Origin: Pseudomonas guariconensis
GTDB taxonomy: Bacteria; Pseudomonadota; Gammaproteobacteria; Pseudomonadales; Pseudomonadaceae
Length of the DNA: 64,000 bases
Assembly: GCF_900102675.1 (NCBI RefSeq)
Contig: NZ_FMYX01000005.1
Location: forward strand, 62,001 to 126,000
Direction of reading: 5' to 3'
Part shown: positions 24,413 to 36,811 of the stretch, one piece after another
How positions within the stretch are numbered: the stretch's first letter is position 1
Layout: each line of letters begins with the position of its first letter
The notes under the pieces: generated by a model
What the model was told of the DNA's origin: nothing
Database searches by the model: none
The model's input: the letters and a program-made list of their open reading frames with translations, nothing else
Position numbers and translations under genes: made by a program

Positions 24413-24631
24413 TCAGCGGGCGCGATAGGTGATGCGGCCCTTGCTCAGGTCATATGGCGTCAGTTCGACGCGGACCTTGTCGCCAGTGAGAATGCGGATG
24501 TAGTTCTTGCGCATCTTTCCGGAGATGTGCGCGGTTACGACGTGCCCGTTTTCCAACTCCACGCGGAACATGGTGTTGGGCAGGGTGTCGACGACAGTAC
24601 CTTCCATTTCGAAGCTGTCTTCTTTCGACAT
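24413..24631 (-). CDS. infA: Translation initiation factor IF-1
   Basis: 72 residues from [19 protein letters not shown], the exact family length; the open frame upstream of 24631 is not used. S1-like OB fold with [19 protein letters not shown]-1 binds the ribosomal A site during initiation. It is the third gene after aat and bpt on the minus strand, with about 100 bp of its own leader. Confidence 0.97.
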
Positions 24632-24734
24632 GCAGTAAAGCCCTCGGTATCCAGTGAATGGCCCGATACGCAACTGCACCGGGCAAAAAAGTGGCGTGGA
24701 TTATGCCCGAAAACTGTGTTTCAAGCCAATGCTT

Positions 24735-25442
24735 TCAATTGAGGGTAACCCAGCGCTGGTTGATCAGCAGTTCAATGGGCCGGTACTGGGTCTTGTAGTT
24801 CATTTTCTTGCAGTTCTTGATCCAGTAGCCGAGGTAGACCGCATCGAGGTTTTGCCGCAGGGCTTCGGTGATCTGCCAGAGGATGGCATAGCGCCCAAGG
24901 CTGCGGCGCTCCTGCTCGGGCTCATAGAAGGTGTAGACCGCAGACAGGCCGTTGGGCAGCAGATCGCTCACGGCCACCGCCATGAGTTTGCCTTCCAGGC
25001 GGAACTCATAGAACCAGCAGAACGGCAGGTCGCGCACCAGGAAGGTGGAGAACTGGTCACGGCTGGGGGGGTACATGTCGCCATCGGAATGGCGTTGCTC
25101 GATGTAGCGGCGGTACAGGTCGAAATATTCTTCGCGAAACGCCGGGCGCGCGGCGGTGACGGTCAGATCGGCGTTGCGTTTGAGGATGCGCCGTTGCTGG
25201 CGGTTGGGGATGAAGCGCGCAGCCGGAATGCGCGCGGGCACGCAGGCGTTGCAGTTCTGGCAATGAGGGCGGTACAGGTGATCGCCGCTGCGGCGAAAGC
25301 CCATTTCCGACAGGTCGGCATACACATGCACGTCCATCGGTTGGCTGGGGTCCAGGAACAGCGTAGTGGCCTGCTCCTCTGGCAAATAGCTGCAGGAGTG
25401 GGGTTGAGTGGCATAGAACTTCAACCGCGCCAGCTCTGTCAT
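24735..25442 (-). CDS. bpt: Aspartate/glutamate leucyltransferase (arginyltransferase family)
   Basis: 235 residues from ATG 25442 with GAGGGG upstream. The Cys-rich motif [17 protein letters not shown] and the acyl-transfer core [16 protein letters not shown] are those of the bacterial Ate1-like Bpt family, which adds leucine to N-terminal Asp or Glu and so creates N-degrons for ClpS-ClpAP. It lies 55 bp downstream of aat. Confidence 0.93.
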   Translation of the reverse strand: MTELARLKFYATQPHSCSYLPEEQATTLFLDPSQPMDVHVYADLSEMGFRRSGDHLYRPHCQNCNACVPARIPAARFIPNRQQRRILKRNADLTVTAARPAFREEYFDLYRRYIEQRHSDGDMYPPSRDQFSTFLVRDLPFCWFYEFRLEGKLMAVAVSDLLPNGLSAVYTFYEPEQERRSLGRYAILWQITEALRQNLDAVYLGYWIKNCKKMNYKTQYRPIELLINQRWVTLN

Positions 25443-25497
25443 GATCAACCCCTCGGTAAGACTTTGACTTAAGTGTAAGCCAGCTGGCAGAACTCGC

Positions 25498-26178
25498 CTA
25501 GCGAGCCCAGGTCGCCGTGTTTGGGGTATCGAGATAGCGTGCCAGGTGCTCTGCAAAGCAGGCCCGGCTGATGGCGCGGGCGCCGAGGCTGTGCAGATGG
25601 TTGGTCGGCATCTGGCAGTCGATCAGCACGAATCCGGCGGCTTTGAGGTGCTCGACCAGGGCTACGAAGCCGACCTTGGACGCATTGTCGGCGCGGCTGA
25701 ACATCGACTCGCCGAAAAACAGTCGGCCCATGGCCAGGCCATATAGCCCGCCCACCAGTTGACCGTCGCGGCGTACCTCGACCGAGTGGGCGATGCCACG
25801 TCGGTGCAGTTCGCAGTAGGCCGCCTGCATGTTGTCGGTGATCCAGGTGCCGTCGGCATAATCGCGTGGCGCGGCGCAGGCGGCGATGACGGCGGGGAAG
25901 TCGGTGTCGAAGCTGACCTGGTAATGGCCTTGGCGGATGAACTTGGCCAATGAGCGCGATACGTGCAGCTCGTCCGGGAAAAGCACGGTGCGAGGGTCCG
26001 GTGACCACCACAGGATCGGTTGGCCATCCTGGTACCACGGGAAGCAGCCATGGCGATAAGCCTGCACCAAGCGTTCCGGCGTCAGGTCGCCGCCTGCGGC
26101 CAGCAGGCCGTTGGGGTCGTGCAGGGCTTTTTCCAGGGGCGGGAAGTTCAGCGAGTCGCGGGTCAGCCAGGTGAGCAT
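25498..26178 (-). CDS. aat: Leucyl/phenylalanyl-tRNA--protein transferase
   Basis: 226 residues from [19 protein letters not shown]; a longer frame to 26376 is open but unlike the family. [20 protein letters not shown] and [15 protein letters not shown] are hallmark segments. It transfers Leu or Phe from tRNA to proteins with N-terminal Arg or Lys, marking them for ClpS-ClpAP. First gene of the aat-bpt-infA group, divergent from ftsK. Confidence 0.95.
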   Translation of the reverse strand: MLTWLTRDSLNFPPLEKALHDPNGLLAAGGDLTPERLVQAYRHGCFPWYQDGQPILWWSPDPRTVLFPDELHVSRSLAKFIRQGHYQVSFDTDFPAVIAACAAPRDYADGTWITDNMQAAYCELHRRGIAHSVEVRRDGQLVGGLYGLAMGRLFFGESMFSRADNASKVGFVALVEHLKAAGFVLIDCQMPTNHLHSLGARAISRACFAEHLARYLDTPNTATWAR

Positions 26179-26560
26179 GGTCTTTCGGCGGTGGGGGAGG
26201 GGAGGGCAACCAGCATGGCGCGCTGGTGGTGTGAGGTCAATGTGTGGCCTTGTGGTGTCAGCCGTTGGCGCGTCTGGGCGCAGGCTGGCACTTTGCGAGG
26301 TAATTTCCTGACCATTCAGGCGTCCATTGGCACCATCCGGCACATTTGCTGTCATACCTGTGCAAAAACACAGCATAAGCCTTTGTCACAAAAGAAAATG
26401 CGTGCTCAAATTGCACCCATAGGAAATCCGCGCCGCTCCAGCCTCACCTGGCGTGCCGCCATGGCGGCTGGCGGGCAGTAATGTTAAAAGTAGTGGTTCA
26501 TTGACCGGACACCGGGTCGATCACTACTGGACGCGCAGCAAGCGCAGGAATAGACGCGTT
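26179..26560. promoter_or_regulatory. Divergent aat/ftsK intergenic region
   Basis: 382 bp with no convincing gene. The part at 26340-26420 is AT-rich and contains a short dyad TGTGCAAAAACACA (26356-26369). It should hold promoters for aat and ftsK. From memory, other Pseudomonas species carry trxB between these genes; no trace of it is visible here. Confidence 0.45.
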
Positions 26561-28999
26561 TTGAAGAAATCCACCGCAACCCCGCCCCCTTTGCCCGTGC
26601 CCCTGTGGCGACAGCAGCTGCATTACCGCCTCAAGGAAGGTGCGCTGATCGCTGTCGGCGCCCTGTGCCTGTACCTGTGGATGGCACTGCTGACCTACGA
26701 CACGTCGGACCCAGGCTTCAGTCACACCAGCAATGCCGAACAGGTGCAGAACGCCGCTGGCCGCGCCGGTGCCTACTTTGCCGATATCCTGTTCATGGTG
26801 CTGGGCTACTTCGCCTATATCTTCCCGTTGCTGCTGGCGATCAAGACCTGGCAGATCTTCCGCGAGCGTCACCAGCCCTGGCAGTGGAGCGGCTGGCTGT
26901 TTTCCTGGCGGTTGATCGGGTTGGTATTCCTGGTGCTGTCGGGCGCGGCGCTGGCGCATATCCATTTCCATCCACCGGCGAGCATGCCGTTCTCTGCCGG
27001 TGGTGCCTTGGGCGAAAGCCTGGGCGATCTGGCGCGCAACCTGTTGAACGTGCAGGGCAGCACCTTGATGTTCATCGCCCTGTTCCTGTTCGGCCTGACG
27101 GTCTTCACCGACCTGTCCTGGTTCAAGGTGATGGACATCACCGGCAAGATCACGCTCGATCTGTTCGAACTGGTGCAGAGCGCGGCCAACCGTTGGTGGG
27201 AAGCGCGCAACGAGCGCAAGCGCCTGGTGGCGCAACTGCGCGAGGTGGATGAGCCGATCCTCGATGTGGCGCCGATGGCCGCCGAGAAGCGCGAGCCGAT
27301 CAAGCCTCAGCCGCGTGAACGCATCAGCGAACGTGACGAAGCGCCCGCCCGGCCTGTGCTACCACGCGAACCTGTGGTGCCACGCGAGCAACCGGTCGCG
27401 CCGGTGATCATGCCGCCAACCCCGGTCAAGGCGCCTGAACCGAGCAAGCGGGTGATGAAGGAGAAGCAGGCACCGCTGTTCGTCGATAGCGCCGTGGAAG
27501 GTACCTTGCCGTCAATCTCCATTCTCGACCCGGCCGAGCAGAAGAAGATCGAGTACTCGCCAGAATCCCTGGCCGGTGTCGGCCAATTGCTGGAAATCAA
27601 GCTCAAGGAGTTCGGCGTCGAAGTTGCGGTGGACTCGATCCATCCGGGTCCGGTGATCACGCGTTACGAGATCCAGCCGGCCGCTGGCGTGAAGGTCAGC
27701 CGCATCGCCAACCTGGCCAAGGACCTGGCGCGTTCGCTGGCAGTGACCAGCGTGCGCGTGGTTGAAGTCATCCCGGGCAAGACCACCGTGGGTATCGAGA
27801 TTCCCAATGAAAACCGACAGATGGTGCGCTTCTCCGAGGTGCTGTCCACGCCGCAGTACGACGAGCAAAAGTCGCCGGTCACCCTGGCCCTGGGCCATGA
27901 CATCGGCGGCAAGCCGGTGATCACTGACCTTGCCAAGATGCCGCACCTGCTGGTGGCCGGTACCACCGGTTCCGGTAAGTCGGTGGGTGTCAACGCCATG
28001 ATCCTGTCGATCCTGTTCAAATCCAGTCCTGAAGATGCGCGGTTGATCATGATCGACCCGAAGATGCTCGAGCTGTCGATCTACGAGGGTATTCCGCATC
28101 TGCTCTGCCCGGTGGTCACTGACATGAAGGACGCCGCCAATGCACTGCGCTGGAGCGTGGCCGAGATGGAGCGGCGCTACAAGCTGATGGCCGCCATGGG
28201 CGTGCGGAACCTGGCGGGCTTCAACCGCAAGATCAAGGATGCCCAGGAGGCCGGCGAGGTCATCCACGACCCGCTGTACCGCCGCGAGAGCATGGACGAC
28301 GAGCCGCCTGCGCTGAAGACGCTGCCGACCATCGTGGTGATCGTCGACGAGTTCGCCGACATGATGATGATCGTCGGCAAGAAGGTCGAAGAGCTGATCG
28401 CCCGTATCGCCCAGAAGGCACGGGCCGCCGGTATTCACCTGATTCTTGCCACCCAGCGTCCGTCGGTGGATGTGATCACCGGCCTGATCAAGGCCAACAT
28501 TCCGACCCGCATGGCGTTCCAGGTGTCCAGCAAGATCGACTCTCGGACCATCATCGACCAGGGTGGCGCCGAGCAGTTGCTCGGTCACGGTGACATGCTC
28601 TACATGCCGCCGGGCACCAGCCTGCCGATCCGTGTGCATGGTGCGTTCGTCTCCGACGACGAGGTGCACCGGGTCGTCGAAGCCTGGAAGCTGCGCGGCG
28701 CGCCGGACTACAACGACGACATCCTCAACGGCGTCGAGGAAGCCGGTAGCGGCTTCGAGGGCGGCGGTGGTGGCGGCGGCGATGGCGACGATCCGGAAGC
28801 CGATGCGTTGTACGACGAAGCCGTGCAGTTCGTACTGGAAAGTCGTCGGGCGTCCATTTCCGCGGTGCAGCGCAAGTTGAAGATCGGCTATAACCGCGCC
28901 GCGCGGATGATCGAGGCGATGGAGATGGCCGGTGTGGTCACCCCCATGAACAGCAACGGCTCGCGGGAAGTGATTGCCCCGGGCGGCCCACGCGATTGA
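26561..28999 (+). CDS. ftsK: DNA translocase FtsK
   Basis: 812 residues from a TTG at 26561, chosen because family members begin [13 protein letters not shown], directly before [17 protein letters not shown]; the frame is open back to 26453. Four to five membrane segments occupy residues 25-185, then a short linker, then the RecA-like motor with Walker [15 protein letters not shown] and Walker [14 protein letters not shown], and a C-terminal winged gamma domain (about 745-812) that reads KOPS sites. It couples septation to chromosome dimer resolution. The TTG has only a distant AGGA (11 nt), so the start is uncertain. Confidence 0.93.
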   Translation: MKKSTATPPPLPVPLWRQQLHYRLKEGALIAVGALCLYLWMALLTYDTSDPGFSHTSNAEQVQNAAGRAGAYFADILFMVLGYFAYIFPLLLAIKTWQIFRERHQPWQWSGWLFSWRLIGLVFLVLSGAALAHIHFHPPASMPFSAGGALGESLGDLARNLLNVQGSTLMFIALFLFGLTVFTDLSWFKVMDITGKITLDLFELVQSAANRWWEARNERKRLVAQLREVDEPILDVAPMAAEKREPIKPQPRERISERDEAPARPVLPREPVVPREQPVAPVIMPPTPVKAPEPSKRVMKEKQAPLFVDSAVEGTLPSISILDPAEQKKIEYSPESLAGVGQLLEIKLKEFGVEVAVDSIHPGPVITRYEIQPAAGVKVSRIANLAKDLARSLAVTSVRVVEVIPGKTTVGIEIPNENRQMVRFSEVLSTPQYDEQKSPVTLALGHDIGGKPVITDLAKMPHLLVAGTTGSGKSVGVNAMILSILFKSSPEDARLIMIDPKMLELSIYEGIPHLLCPVVTDMKDAANALRWSVAEMERRYKLMAAMGVRNLAGFNRKIKDAQEAGEVIHDPLYRRESMDDEPPALKTLPTIVVIVDEFADMMMIVGKKVEELIARIAQKARAAGIHLILATQRPSVDVITGLIKANIPTRMAFQVSSKIDSRTIIDQGGAEQLLGHGDMLYMPPGTSLPIRVHGAFVSDDEVHRVVEAWKLRGAPDYNDDILNGVEEAGSGFEGGGGGGGDGDDPEADALYDEAVQFVLESRRASISAVQRKLKIGYNRAARMIEAMEMAGVVTPMNSNGSREVIAPGGPRD

Positions 29000-29061
29000 T
29001 GATCACCTTGCCGGACGTCGAAGGCGGCGCCCGGCCCATTCACTGTTCAACGAGGATTCCC

Positions 29062-29685
29062 ATGCGCGCGATTCGCATGCTGTTGGTTTCTGCCCTGGCC
29101 CTGGGCGCTGTGTCGGCCCAGGCCGATGAGAAGGACGTTGCACGCCTGACCCAGTTGCTGGAGAAGTCGCAGACCATATCGGCTCGTTTCTCACAACTTA
29201 CCCTCGATGCCAGCGGCACGAGCTTGCAGGAAACCAGTGGCGAGATGTCCGTCAAGCGCCCAGGCCTGTTCTACTGGCACACTGATGCGCCTCAGGAGCA
29301 GGTGGTAGTGTCCGACGGGCAGAAGGTCACCCTGTGGGACCCGGACCTGGAGCAGGCCACCATCAAGAAGCTCGACGTGCGACTGAACCAGACCCCGGCG
29401 CTGTTGCTGTCCGGTGATGTGTCCAAGATCAGCCAGAGCTTCGATATCACCTCCAAGGAACAGGGCGAAGTCATGGACTTCACCTTGAAGCCCAAGACCA
29501 AGGACACCTTGTTCGACTCCCTGCGTGTGTCGTTCCGCCGCGGTCTGATCAACGACATGCAACTGGTCGACAGCGTGGGTCAGCGCACCAATATCCTGTT
29601 CAATGGGGTCAAGGCCAACGAGGCGATCCCGGCGAGCAAGTTCCAGTTCAAGATCCCGGAAGGCGCCGACGTCATCCAGGAGTAA
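29062..29685 (+). CDS. lolA: Outer-membrane lipoprotein carrier protein LolA
   Basis: 207 residues from ATG 29062, with GAGG upstream. A signal peptide ([21 protein letters not shown]) leaves a mature start [12 protein letters not shown]. Family segments are [18 protein letters not shown] and the C-terminal [11 protein letters not shown]. LolA ferries lipoproteins through the periplasm from LolCDE to LolB. It follows ftsK by 62 bp and precedes rarA by 12 bp. Confidence 0.95.
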   Translation: MRAIRMLLVSALALGAVSAQADEKDVARLTQLLEKSQTISARFSQLTLDASGTSLQETSGEMSVKRPGLFYWHTDAPQEQVVVSDGQKVTLWDPDLEQATIKKLDVRLNQTPALLLSGDVSKISQSFDITSKEQGEVMDFTLKPKTKDTLFDSLRVSFRRGLINDMQLVDSVGQRTNILFNGVKANEAIPASKFQFKIPEGADVIQE

Positions 29686-29697
29686 TGAGAGCGCATC

Positions 29698-31023
29698 ATG
29701 GACCTGTTTCGAAGCGAACCTGTCGCCCAGCCCCTGGCCGCCCGGCTGCGTCCGTCCAACCTGGACGAGTACGTCGGCCAGGAGCACCTGCTGGCGCGTG
29801 GCAAGCCGCTGCGTGAGGCGCTGGAACAGGGCGCGCTGCACTCGATGATCTTCTGGGGGCCGCCTGGAGTGGGCAAGACCACCCTGGCGCGGTTGTTGGC
29901 GCAGTTCTGCGACGCTCACTTCGAGACGGTGTCGGCGGTGCTGGCCGGGGTCAAGGAGATCCGCCAGGCGGTAGAGGTGGCCAAGCAGCAGGCGGGCCAG
30001 TATGGTCGCCGGACCATCCTGTTCGTCGATGAGGTGCACCGCTTCAACAAGTCCCAGCAGGATGCCTTTCTGCCTTATGTGGAAGACGGCACGCTGATCT
30101 TCATCGGTGCCACCACCGAGAACCCCTCGTTCGAATTGAACAACGCCTTGCTGTCTCGGGCTCGGGTGTATGTGCTCAAGAGCCTGGACGAAGCGGCCTT
30201 GCGCAAGTTGGTCAACCGCGCCCTGACCGAGGAACGCGGCCTTGGTGCACGCCAGCTGAGTGTCGGTGACGACGCTTTCAAAATGCTGATGGCGGCAGCT
30301 GACGGCGATGGCCGGCGGATGCTCAACTTGCTGGAGAACGCTTCGGATCTCGCTGAGGACGGCGGCGAGATCGGCGTCGATCTGTTGCAGAGCTTGCTCG
30401 GCGACAGCCGGCGTCGCTTCGACAAGGGGGGCGAGGCCTTCTACGACCAGATCTCGGCGTTGCACAAGTCTGTGCGGGGCTCCAATCCCGATGCGGCGTT
30501 GTACTGGTATGCGCGTATGCTCGACGGCGGCTGCGATCCGCTGTACATCGCTCGTCGAGTGGTGCGCATGGCCAGCGAGGACATCGGCAACGCCGATCCT
30601 CGCGCCTTGAGCCTGTGCCTGGCTGCCTGGGATGTGCAGGAGCGTCTGGGCAGCCCCGAGGGGGAACTGGCGGTGGCTCAGGCCATTACCTACATCGCCT
30701 GCGCGCCGAAGAGCAATGCCGTGTACATGGGCTTCAAGGCCGCCATGCGCGAAGCCGCCGAGCACGGTTCCCTGGAGGTGCCGTTGCACTTGCGCAACGC
30801 TCCGACCAAGCTGATGAAGCAGCTGGGGTATGGCGAGGAATACCGCTACGCCCACGACGAGCCTGATGCGTACGCCGCAGGTGAAGACTACTTCCCCGAA
30901 CAGCTCGAGCCACGCCAGTACTACCAGCCGGTACCCCGGGGCCTGGAGCTAAAGATAGGGGAGAAACTGCGCCACCTGGCCGAGTTGGACCGCACCAGCC
31001 CCCGGCAACGGAGAAAGCCATGA
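29698..31023 (+). CDS. rarA: Replication-associated recombination protein RarA (MgsA)
   Basis: 441 residues, AAA+ ATPase of the clamp-loader-like RarA/WRNIP1 family. It has Walker [16 protein letters not shown], Walker [20 protein letters not shown] and sensor [17 protein letters not shown]; the C-terminal part is the tetramerisation domain. It acts at stalled replication forks. The stop overlaps the crcB start by 4 bp. Confidence 0.95.
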   Translation: MDLFRSEPVAQPLAARLRPSNLDEYVGQEHLLARGKPLREALEQGALHSMIFWGPPGVGKTTLARLLAQFCDAHFETVSAVLAGVKEIRQAVEVAKQQAGQYGRRTILFVDEVHRFNKSQQDAFLPYVEDGTLIFIGATTENPSFELNNALLSRARVYVLKSLDEAALRKLVNRALTEERGLGARQLSVGDDAFKMLMAAADGDGRRMLNLLENASDLAEDGGEIGVDLLQSLLGDSRRRFDKGGEAFYDQISALHKSVRGSNPDAALYWYARMLDGGCDPLYIARRVVRMASEDIGNADPRALSLCLAAWDVQERLGSPEGELAVAQAITYIACAPKSNAVYMGFKAAMREAAEHGSLEVPLHLRNAPTKLMKQLGYGEEYRYAHDEPDAYAAGEDYFPEQLEPRQYYQPVPRGLELKIGEKLRHLAELDRTSPRQRRKP

Positions 31024-31394
31024 TCGGCCTCATCGCCGCGGTCAGCGCGGGCGGTATTGCCGGAACCCTGTTGCGCTTTGCCACGAGCAATTGGGTGGCG
31101 GCACACTGGCCACGCCACTTCTATCTCGGTACGCTGGCGGTCAACCTGATCGGCTGCCTGCTGATCGGCCTGCTCTATGGCTTGTTCCTGCACAAGCCGC
31201 TGGCGCCGGTCGAGCTGCGCGCCGGGCTGATCGTCGGCTTTCTGGGTGGCCTGACGACTTTTTCTTCTTTCTCGCTCGATACCGTGCGCCTGATGGAAAG
31301 TGGGCAAGTTCCGCTGGCCTTGGGCTATACCGGTATTAGCGTAATCGGCGGGCTGCTTGCCACTTGGGCCGGCCTGTCGCTGACCAAATTCTGA
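31020..31394 (+). CDS. crcB: Fluoride channel CrcB (Fluc)
   Basis: 124 residues with four membrane segments. The N-terminus [14 protein letters not shown] and the signature [16 protein letters not shown] contain the Gly/Thr/Phe residues of the fluoride pore. Fluc proteins act as antiparallel dimers exporting F-. The gene is embedded between rarA (4-bp overlap) and serS, so no room exists for an independent fluoride riboswitch, and none is visible. Confidence 0.95.
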   Translation: MIGLIAAVSAGGIAGTLLRFATSNWVAAHWPRHFYLGTLAVNLIGCLLIGLLYGLFLHKPLAPVELRAGLIVGFLGGLTTFSSFSLDTVRLMESGQVPLALGYTGISVIGGLLATWAGLSLTKF

Positions 31395-31410
31395 ACCAAC
31401 ACTCACATAA

Positions 31411-32703
<1,293 letters not shown>

Positions 32704-34095
32704 ATGGATTACCTGCCGCTGTTCCACAAGCTGCAGGGTGGTCGGGTATTGGTCGTCGGTGGCGGTGAGATCGCCCTGCGCAAGGCGCGTCTGCTGGCCG
32801 ACGCCGGCGCCGCGCTGCGGGTAGTGGCACCGGAGGTCGACGGCCAGCTGGCCGCGCTGGCCCGTGAGGGTGGTGGTGAGGTCTTGGTGCGCGGTTACCA
32901 GCCAGGCGACCTTGACGGTTGCCGGTTGGTGATCGCCGCCACCGACGACTCCGTGCTCAATGCCCAGGTCTCTGCCGATGCCCAGGCGCGTAGCCTGCCG
33001 GTCAACGTAGTGGATGCGCCGGCCCTGTGCACGGTGATTTTCCCCGCGATCGTCAATCGTTCGCCTTTGGTGGTGGCCGTGTCCAGTGGCGGCGACGCGC
33101 CAGTGCTGGCGCGGCTGATCCGCGCGCGCCTGGAGGCCTGGATTCCAGCCGCCTATGGCGAGTTGGCCGGTTTGGCCGCGCGTTTTCGCGACAAGGTCAA
33201 GGCGTTGTATCCGGACGTCAACCAGCGTCGCGGTTTCTGGGAGGATGTCTTTCAGGGGCCGATCGCCGAACGCCAGTTGGCCGGGCAGGGCAGCGAGGCC
33301 GAGCGCCTGTTGCAGGCGAAGGTCGATGGTGCGCCGGTGCAGCAAGGGGGCGAGGTGTATCTGGTCGGTGCCGGCCCGGGTGACCCGGACCTGCTGACCT
33401 TCCGTGCCTTGCGCCTGATGCAGCAGGCCGATGTGGTGCTGTATGACCGATTGGTGGCGCCGGCGATCATCGAGATGTGCCGACGTGATGCCGAGCGGAT
33501 CTACGTTGGCAAGCGCCGCGCCGATCATGCGGTGCCGCAGGAGCAGATCAATCGCCTGCTGGTGGACCTGGCGCGCCAGGGCAAGCGAGTGTTGCGCCTG
33601 AAGGGCGGCGACCCGTTCATCTTCGGCCGTGGTGGTGAGGAGATCGAAGAGCTGGCCGAGGAGGGTATCCCGTTTCAGGTGGTACCGGGCATCACCGCGG
33701 CCAGTGGTTGCTCAGCTTATGGCGGAATTCCGCTGACCCATCGGGATTATGCCCAGTCGGTGCGCTTCGTCACCGGGCATCTGAAGGATGGCACCAGCAA
33801 CTTGCCTTGGGATGATCTGGTGGCGCCTGCCCAGACCCTGGTGTTCTACATGGGCCTGGTCGGCCTGCCGACCATCTGCGCCGAACTGATTCGCCATGGC
33901 CGCGCGGCCAGTACCCCGGCGGCGTTGGTGCAACAGGGGACCACACGTAACCAGCGGGTGTTCACTGGGACCCTGGCGGATCTGCCGGCGCTGGTGGCGC
34001 GTCATGAAGTGCATGCGCCGACCCTGGTGATTGTCGGGGAGGTGGTGCGGCTACGCGAGAAGCTGGCGTGGTTCGAAGGATCACAACAAGGGTGA
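32704..34095 (+). CDS. cysG: Siroheme synthase CysG (trifunctional)
   Basis: 463 residues. The N-terminal dehydrogenase/ferrochelatase part starts [20 protein letters not shown] with an NAD-binding GGGEIALRK. The C-terminal uroporphyrinogen-III methyltransferase begins [19 protein letters not shown]. It makes siroheme for sulfite and nitrite reductases. It starts directly after the serS stop, with a GAGG inside serS serving as ribosome binding site. Confidence 0.96.
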   Translation: MDYLPLFHKLQGGRVLVVGGGEIALRKARLLADAGAALRVVAPEVDGQLAALAREGGGEVLVRGYQPGDLDGCRLVIAATDDSVLNAQVSADAQARSLPVNVVDAPALCTVIFPAIVNRSPLVVAVSSGGDAPVLARLIRARLEAWIPAAYGELAGLAARFRDKVKALYPDVNQRRGFWEDVFQGPIAERQLAGQGSEAERLLQAKVDGAPVQQGGEVYLVGAGPGDPDLLTFRALRLMQQADVVLYDRLVAPAIIEMCRRDAERIYVGKRRADHAVPQEQINRLLVDLARQGKRVLRLKGGDPFIFGRGGEEIEELAEEGIPFQVVPGITAASGCSAYGGIPLTHRDYAQSVRFVTGHLKDGTSNLPWDDLVAPAQTLVFYMGLVGLPTICAELIRHGRAASTPAALVQQGTTRNQRVFTGTLADLPALVARHEVHAPTLVIVGEVVRLREKLAWFEGSQQG

Positions 34096-34102
34096 CATGA
34101 TT

Positions 34103-34121
34103 GGGGCCGCTAAGCGGCCCC
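34103..34121. terminator. Hairpin between cysG and the convergent GST gene
   Basis: A perfect 8-bp stem GGGGCCGC-TAA-GCGGCCCC lies 7 bp beyond the cysG stop and 7 bp before the convergent stop. The trailing T-run is poor on both strands, so it may be a weak or factor-dependent terminator. Confidence 0.5.
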
Positions 34122-34128
34122 AGCTGTT

Positions 34129-35088
34129 TCAAGCCTGCCAGATGCCTTTGCCCGCCAGCCGCTCGCGGTCATGCGGCTGGTTGAAATCCTGCAGCGGTCC
34201 TTTGGGCACGATGCCATTCGGGTTGATGGTCTTGTGGCTCATGTAATAGTGCTTCTGGATGTGCTCCATGTTCACGGTCCCGGCCACGCCCGGCCACTGG
34301 TACAGCTCGCGCAGCCAGTTGGACAGGTTCGGGTAGTCGGCCAGGCGACGCAGGTTGCACTTGAAGTGGCCGTGGTACACGGCGTCGAAGCGCACCAGGG
34401 TAGTGAACAGACGTACGTCGGCCTCGGTGAGATATTCCCCCGCCAGGTAGCGTTGACGGCCCAACAGGGTCTCGAGGTGATCCAGTTCAGCGAACACCTG
34501 ATCGAACGCCGCCTCGTAGGCCTCTTGGGTGGTGGCGAAGCCTGCACGGTACACGCCGTTGTTCACCGCCGGGTAGATGCGTTCGTTGAGTGCATCGATG
34601 GTCGGGCGAAGCGGCTCGGGGTAGAGGTCCAGCCGGTTGCCTGTCAGCTCATCGAAGGCGCTGTTGAAAATGCGGATGATCTCTGCCGACTCGTTGTTGA
34701 CGATGCGCTTTTGCTGTTTGTCCCACAGCACCGGTACCGTCACGCGGCCGGTGTAGTGTGGGTCATCCTGGGTATAGCGCTGGTGAAGGTACTGCAGGTC
34801 GTCCAGGTGGTCGCCGGTGGAGCCGTGCTGACGATCGAAGGTCCAGCCATGCTCGCCCATCAGCCAACTCACTACAGAGACATCGATCAGCGGTTCCAGG
34901 CCCTTGAGGGCACGGAAGATCAAGGTGCGGTGAGCCCAGGGACAGGCCAGGGAGACGTACAAGTGGTAGCGCCCGGCTTCGGCGGCAGGTAGTTGATTAC
35001 GGCGTTGGGCGTTCTCGCGCTGGAATGCGCCGTCCTTGCTGTTCTGGTACCACTGGTCATGCCAGCGGCCGTCGATTAAAAGGCCCAT
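34129..35088 (-). CDS. Glutathionyl-hydroquinone reductase (Xi-class GST, YqjG/EcM4-like)
   Basis: 319 residues from ATG 35088 (MGLLIDGRWHDQWYQ) with GAGGAG upstream. The catalytic Cys lies in VSLACPWAHRTLI, the CPWA motif of Xi-class glutathione transferases, and NNESAEIIRIFN is the glutathione contact. These enzymes remove glutathione from glutathionyl-hydroquinones and protect against quinones. It is a single-gene unit between cysG and ybiB. Confidence 0.92.
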   Translation of the reverse strand: MGLLIDGRWHDQWYQNSKDGAFQRENAQRRNQLPAAEAGRYHLYVSLACPWAHRTLIFRALKGLEPLIDVSVVSWLMGEHGWTFDRQHGSTGDHLDDLQYLHQRYTQDDPHYTGRVTVPVLWDKQQKRIVNNESAEIIRIFNSAFDELTGNRLDLYPEPLRPTIDALNERIYPAVNNGVYRAGFATTQEAYEAAFDQVFAELDHLETLLGRQRYLAGEYLTEADVRLFTTLVRFDAVYHGHFKCNLRRLADYPNLSNWLRELYQWPGVAGTVNMEHIQKHYYMSHKTINPNGIVPKGPLQDFNQPHDRERLAGKGIWQA

Positions 35089-35184
35089 GGTGAGCTCCTC
35101 GGAACATAGTCGTTTGTCGTTGGAGCTCAGTCTAGGCAACTCTGTTCGAATAAATAGCGCAAAGACTGCGGCGATCGGATCGAT

Positions 35185-36186
35185 TTATTCGATGTTTTTA
35201 CGTTGCGTCCAGTAGTTGCGTGCGGTTTCGAAGGCCTGCTCACGGCTTTGCCCAAGCCCACGCAGGGCCATCGCCATGGTCGCCAGCACTGCCAGTTCGC
35301 CATAGCTGTCCTCGGCTTCGCCGCGCCATACCTTCAACAGGTGCTCAGGTTGCAGGGTGGCTGGTTTGACGTGGCGCTGGGCACTCAGCGCCGGCCATTC
35401 TTCGTCCCAGGCTGCGCCGGCGGTGGTGCCATAGAGATGGCTGATCACATCGGGGTTGACCTCGATCTCCCCGCCGTCGCCCTTGATCACTACGGCATGG
35501 TCGCCCAGTAGACGGCTCGCCTCGCGATGCACAGCCTGGTAACCGGGATGGAAGATGCTTTGCAGGCCGCAGCGTGCGCCCAGCGGATTGAGCACCCGGG
35601 CCAGCGAGTGAATCGGCGAGCGCAGCCCCAAGGTGTTGCGCAGATCGATCATGCGCTGCAGTTGCGGGGCCCAGTCCTGCAGCGGTGCGAAGGCCAGGCA
35701 GCGCTCTTCCAGGGCCTGGACTACAGCGGGCCAGTCGCGGCACAGGGGGATGTCCAGCAAGTCCAGCAATTGCTCGGTATACAGGCGCCCGGCGGTGTGC
35801 GCACCGCCGCCATGCAGGATAATGCGCACACCGTTACCCGCCAGGCATTTGACCGCAAGCAGGTACCAAGGCAGATGGCGCTTCTTGCCGGCGTACGTGG
35901 GCCAGTCCAGGTCCACGTTGATGGTAGGGGGCTGCAGGTGAGCGCGTAAGGCCTCGGTGAAGCCGGCGAGCTCCTCGGCGCTTTCCTCCTTGTGCCGCAG
36001 CAGCATGAGGAAGGCGCCCAGTTGGGTGTCTTCGACCTTGCCCTCAAGCAGCAGAGTCATGGCCGTGCGGGCCTCCTCACGGGTCAGGCCACGGGCGCCG
36101 CGCTTGCCTTTGCCGAGGATGCGCACGAATTCAGCGAAGGGATGTTCGGCCGGGGTTTGCAAAGTGAGTGGACGAGCGATGGTCAT
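35185..36186 (-). CDS. ybiB: TrpD2/YbiB-family DNA-binding phosphoribosyltransferase homologue
   Basis: 333 residues similar to anthranilate phosphoribosyltransferase but of the YbiB (TrpD2) branch: KGKRGARGLTREEARTAMTL, then RIILHGGGAHTAGRLYTEQ and NPLGARCGLQSIFHPGY. E. coli YbiB binds nucleic acids and lacks TrpD activity, so tryptophan synthesis should not be assumed. The start overlaps the tusE stop by 4 bp, making it the last gene of the tusDCBE operon. Confidence 0.88.
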   Translation of the reverse strand: MTIARPLTLQTPAEHPFAEFVRILGKGKRGARGLTREEARTAMTLLLEGKVEDTQLGAFLMLLRHKEESAEELAGFTEALRAHLQPPTINVDLDWPTYAGKKRHLPWYLLAVKCLAGNGVRIILHGGGAHTAGRLYTEQLLDLLDIPLCRDWPAVVQALEERCLAFAPLQDWAPQLQRMIDLRNTLGLRSPIHSLARVLNPLGARCGLQSIFHPGYQAVHREASRLLGDHAVVIKGDGGEIEVNPDVISHLYGTTAGAAWDEEWPALSAQRHVKPATLQPEHLLKVWRGEAEDSYGELAVLATMAMALRGLGQSREQAFETARNYWTQRKNIE

Positions 36187-36518
36187 ATGCAGTTGGTTGG
36201 CTTGGGCAGGCCCGCCAGCTTGGCAGCGAGTTTGGCGGGAGTGCCGTTGAACAGACGATTGAGGTGCGGACTGTTGCCTTTTTCCGGGCCTAGCTTGAGG
36301 GCGGTGTACTTGATCAGCGGGCGGGTGGCCGGTGACAGCTGGAACTCGTCGTAGAACTGGCGCAGCACTTCCAGTACCTCCCAGTGCTCGGGCGTCAGCG
36401 CAATATTCTCGCGTGCGGCCAGCGCTTGGGCGACCTCAGGGGACCACGCTTGCAAGTCGGCCAGAAAGCCGTCCTTGTCCAGGGCGATCTGCTGATCGCC
36501 GACAGTGAGGTTGCTCAT
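36183..36518 (-). CDS. tusE: Sulfur relay protein TusE (DsrC family)
   Basis: 111 residues. DKDGFLADLQAWSPEVAQAL and LRQFYDEFQLSPATRPLIKY are DsrC/TusE hallmarks, and the penultimate Cys (TNCI at the C-terminus) is the sulfur-carrying residue. TusE receives persulfide from TusBCD and passes it to MnmA (encoded at 15288). It overlaps tusB and ybiB by 4 bp each. Confidence 0.95.
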   Translation of the reverse strand: MSNLTVGDQQIALDKDGFLADLQAWSPEVAQALAARENIALTPEHWEVLEVLRQFYDEFQLSPATRPLIKYTALKLGPEKGNSPHLNRLFNGTPAKLAAKLAGLPKPTNCI

Positions 36519-36811
36519 AGCCAGCTGTTGACCTTGTGGTAATGCAGTGACAGTTCGACGAAGGCCGGATAGTCCACAGGCTCGGCTAATGCGCTGTCGA
36601 TGGCGCGGGCCTGCAGATCCTCGGCGAGGGCGTAAAGGCGGTTACCTAAGGCGGCGGCTTCGAGCTTGCGCCATGGCTCACTGCCGGCGCGCAGGGCATA
36701 GACAGCGTCGCCGCACAGCAGCAGAGCATCATCCGTGCCCAGCAGGCGTAGGCAGCTGTCCAGACGATTGTCGCCGAAGGGCGAATGGCTGATTACATGC
36801 AAGGTCGTCAT
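36515..36811 (-). CDS. tusB: Sulfur relay protein TusB (DsrH family)
   Basis: 98 residues. TLHVISHSPFGDNRLDSCL at the N-terminus and DALLLCGDAVYAL match TusB/DsrH. It forms a heterohexamer with TusC and TusD. The start shares a base with the tusC stop, and the stop overlaps the tusE start (ATGA), indicating tight translational coupling. Confidence 0.92.
   Translation of the reverse strand: MTTLHVISHSPFGDNRLDSCLRLLGTDDALLLCGDAVYALRAGSEPWRKLEAAALGNRLYALAEDLQARAIDSALAEPVDYPAFVELSLHYHKVNSWL

Noticed and set aside
31020..31394. Fluoride riboswitch before crcB
   Set aside because: crcB overlaps rarA by 4 bp, leaving no leader, and no riboswitch-like fold was seen upstream of the operon.
35185..36186. 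Tryptophan biosynthesis trpD
   Set aside because: It belongs to the YbiB/TrpD2 branch, with the operon context of tus genes and no other trp gene nearby.
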